Below, piece after piece: positions 62,372 through 64,000 of a stretch of 64,000 nucleotides of DNA; positions within the stretch are counted from its first letter, which is position 1; each line of letters opens with the position of its first letter. Source of the DNA: PALSA-693 sp963702305 (GTDB lineage Bacteria > Actinomycetota > Acidimicrobiia > Acidimicrobiales > Palsa-688); NCBI GenBank assembly GCA_963702305.1, contig CAVPBX010000006.1:385375-449374 (forward strand). The letters run 5' to 3'. The translations under genes and the position numbers were made by a program. Below the pieces are notes generated by a model. That model searched no databases. It was not told where the DNA came from and worked only from the letters and a program-made list of their open reading frames with translations.

Positions 62372-64000
62372 GTGAAGTCGACGTGGCCTATAAGGCTGGT
62401 CGTGGCGGCGGCCGTCTTGGCGCTGCTGCCAGGGTCTGTTTCGGTTGCAAGGGCAAGCTCGTCGGTCGTGGGGTCGGCCGCGGCGGTATCTTCGGGCCCG
62501 GGTTACTGGCTGACCGCTGCGGATGGGGGTGTGTTCGGTTTCGGTGTGCCGTTCTACGGCTCCGCAGGGTCTGTGCGGCTGACCCAGCCGGTCGTCGGAA
62601 TGGCAGCCACCCGCGCTGGGCGGGGCTACTTCCTGGTGGGCGCCGACGGGGGGATTTTCGCCTTCGGCGACGCCCACTTCGCTGGCTCGACAGGGGGCCT
62701 GCGCCTCAACCGGCCGATCGTGGGGATGGCCGTGGATCCGGCTACCGGGGGCTATTGGCTCGTGGCGAGCGACGGTGGGGTCTTCTCGTTCAAAGCCCCC
62801 TACTTCGGTTCCGCCGGCGGGCAGCGGTTGGCGCAGCCCATCGTCGGCATGGCGACCACCAGAGACGGCAAGGGCTATTGGCTGGTTGGTCGGGATGGCG
62901 GCGTCTTCTCCTACGGCGACGCGGCGTTCCACGGCTCGACAGGTGGTATCCGTCTGGCCCAGCCGATCGTCGGTATGGCCACCGACCCGACTACCGGCGG
63001 GTACTGGCTGGTGGCGTCAGACGGTGGAATCTTCTCGTTTGACGCCCCGTTCTACGGCTCGGCCGGAGGGATTGCCTTAGACCAGCCCGTCGTCGGCATC
63101 CAATCGACCCCCGATGGCCGTGGATATGGCTGGTCGCTCGGGACGGCGGGATCTTCTCTTACGGCGACGCCGCCTTCCACGGCTCGACCGGCAGTATCCG
63201 TCTGGCCCAGCCGATCATAGGGATGGCGACCGTCCCTGCTCTGACCGTTAACACAACTGAGCTTCCTCTCGGCGTCCACGGCCAGCCGTATCGAGCTGCA
63301 CTGCACGCGGCTGGCGGTGCGGCGCCGTTGATTTGGACGTTGACCGGCTCATTACCCCCCGGCCTTTCGTTGTCCGCCTCCGGGGTCGTCAACGGCGTTC
63401 CGACTGCTGCTATAACCGGCAATTTCGTCGTGGCGGTGACCGACGCCGCCCTGCACACCACGATGGCGACGCTCTCCTTGAGGATCGATTTGAGTTGGGG
63501 AAGCCAGATACCGATCGTCACCCGTCGGGCAGACTTGCAGTCCGTCTCCTGTCCAACCTCCTCGTTTTGCGCCGCGGTCGATGCTGCCGGTTATGTGACC
63601 ACTTACGACGGGAAAAGCTGGGGGAACCCGGCCATCGTCGGTTCCAACGTGAACCTCGGATCGGTTTCGTGTGCCTCCAACACCTTTTGCGTAGCCACCA
63701 ATGATCGGGCGCAAGGCGGTGTCTTGACCTTCGATGGCAGCAAGTGGAGCGGGCCCGCCTTGATCGACTCCGTCTACCTCATCACCCTCGTGTCGTGCCC
63801 ATCGTCGACCTTCTGCGCCGCCGTCGATGGTGGGGGAAACGCCATGCTCTATGACGGCACTCATTGGAGCGCACCGGCGTGGGTGGGAACGCAATCTCCC
63901 ACATCGCTGTCGTGTGCTTAGAGGACGTTCTGCGTGCTGCTCAATACGTCAGGTCGAGCCCAGGTGTTCAACGGCTGCAAATGGTTGCCGCCGACAACGT
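62372..64000 (+). CDS. Secreted repeat protein, frame break and internal stop, runs off the window
   Basis: A Sec signal peptide (IRLVVAAAVLALLPGSVSVARA) is followed by about eight units of roughly 32-36 residues of the form GYWLVASDGGVFSF...FYGSAGG...QPIVGMA (to about 63215). A putative Ig-like domain comes next (LPPGLSLSASGVVNGVP), then repeats of a second type with paired cysteines (SVSCPTSSFCAAVD; SVSCASNTFCVA; VSCPSSTFCAAVD). One base is missing near 63127, and TAG at 63919-63921 falls inside the fourth such repeat, after which homology continues in frame. GGAGGAG precedes GTG 62372. It is a surface or secreted protein of unknown function, typical of Acidimicrobiia. Confidence 0.78.

Noticed and set aside
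46933..64000. A matching attR copy of the tRNA-Leu 3' end.
   Set aside because: I looked for the T-arm/acceptor sequence downstream and found only short chance matches (for example CTCAAGTCGC near 53477); none is long enough.

Overview
The window is high-GC actinobacterial chromosome, probably from an Acidimicrobiia-like lineage. That inference rests on the conserved block polA ... rpsA ... coaE-uvrB-uvrA ... uvrC ... rapZ-yvcK-gap-pgk-tpiA-secG, on menaquinone (menB) and BldC-type genes, and on a secreted protein built of 'YWLVASDGGVFSF' repeats. Many genes lack a Shine-Dalgarno site and instead have a TANNNT hexamer 6-9 nt before the start codon, as expected for leaderless mRNAs.

Layout. 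1-2.8 kb: end of an acyl-CoA synthetase, agmatinase, DtxR regulator. 2.8-6.4 kb: polA and a coiled-coil protein. 6.5-10.1 kb: TetR regulator with a di-iron oxidase, an acyl-CoA dehydrogenase-like protein and a methyltransferase. 10.2-11.6 kb: rpsA. 11.6-19.3 kb: a polyamine/amine catabolism island of two divergent operons (Lrp regulator, class III aminotransferase and FAD amine oxidase on one side; aminoaldehyde dehydrogenase, APC permease and alanine dehydrogenase on the other). It sits inside the usual rpsA-coaE neighbourhood. 19.3-30.9 kb: BldC-like regulator, coaE, uvrB, ndh, uvrA, a DUF480 protein, nadA, uvrC. 30.9-38.9 kb: broken hydrolase, methyltransferase, AbiEi/DUF559 protein, rapZ, yvcK, gap, pgk, tpiA, secG; whiA is missing from its usual place. 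38.9-45 kb: oligopeptide-type ABC transporter. 45-46.8 kb: menB and a hydrolase. 46.85 kb: tRNA-Leu(GAG) occupied by an integrase whose 3' end lies inside the tRNA.

Right of the tRNA the DNA is accessory and partly decayed: integrase, excisionase, an MFS remnant and a cluster of orphan anti-sigma-like proteins (46.9-51.5 kb). A cytochrome c maturation cluster follows (51.6-56.8 kb), in which ccmB and most of ccmA and ccmC appear deleted. Then come copper-handling remnants around an intact SCO1 gene, a sigma-70 fragment, an IS3-family element lying on a rearrangement breakpoint, an AlpA-like regulator, and the start of a secreted repeat protein that runs off the window.

Caution on sequence quality. 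One-base frame breaks occur in genes expected to be intact (uvrA three times, pgk, menB, the aminotransferase), mostly in G/C runs. They look more like sequencing errors than pseudogenes, and the same doubt applies to other breaks reported here.

The least expected signals are: intergenic dyads built from two half-sites repeated exactly 19 bp apart and then inverted; a 14-bp tandem repeat filling the ccmE-ccmF junction in register with the ccmF start; the IS-associated breakpoint; and the recurrent leaderless-promoter signature.
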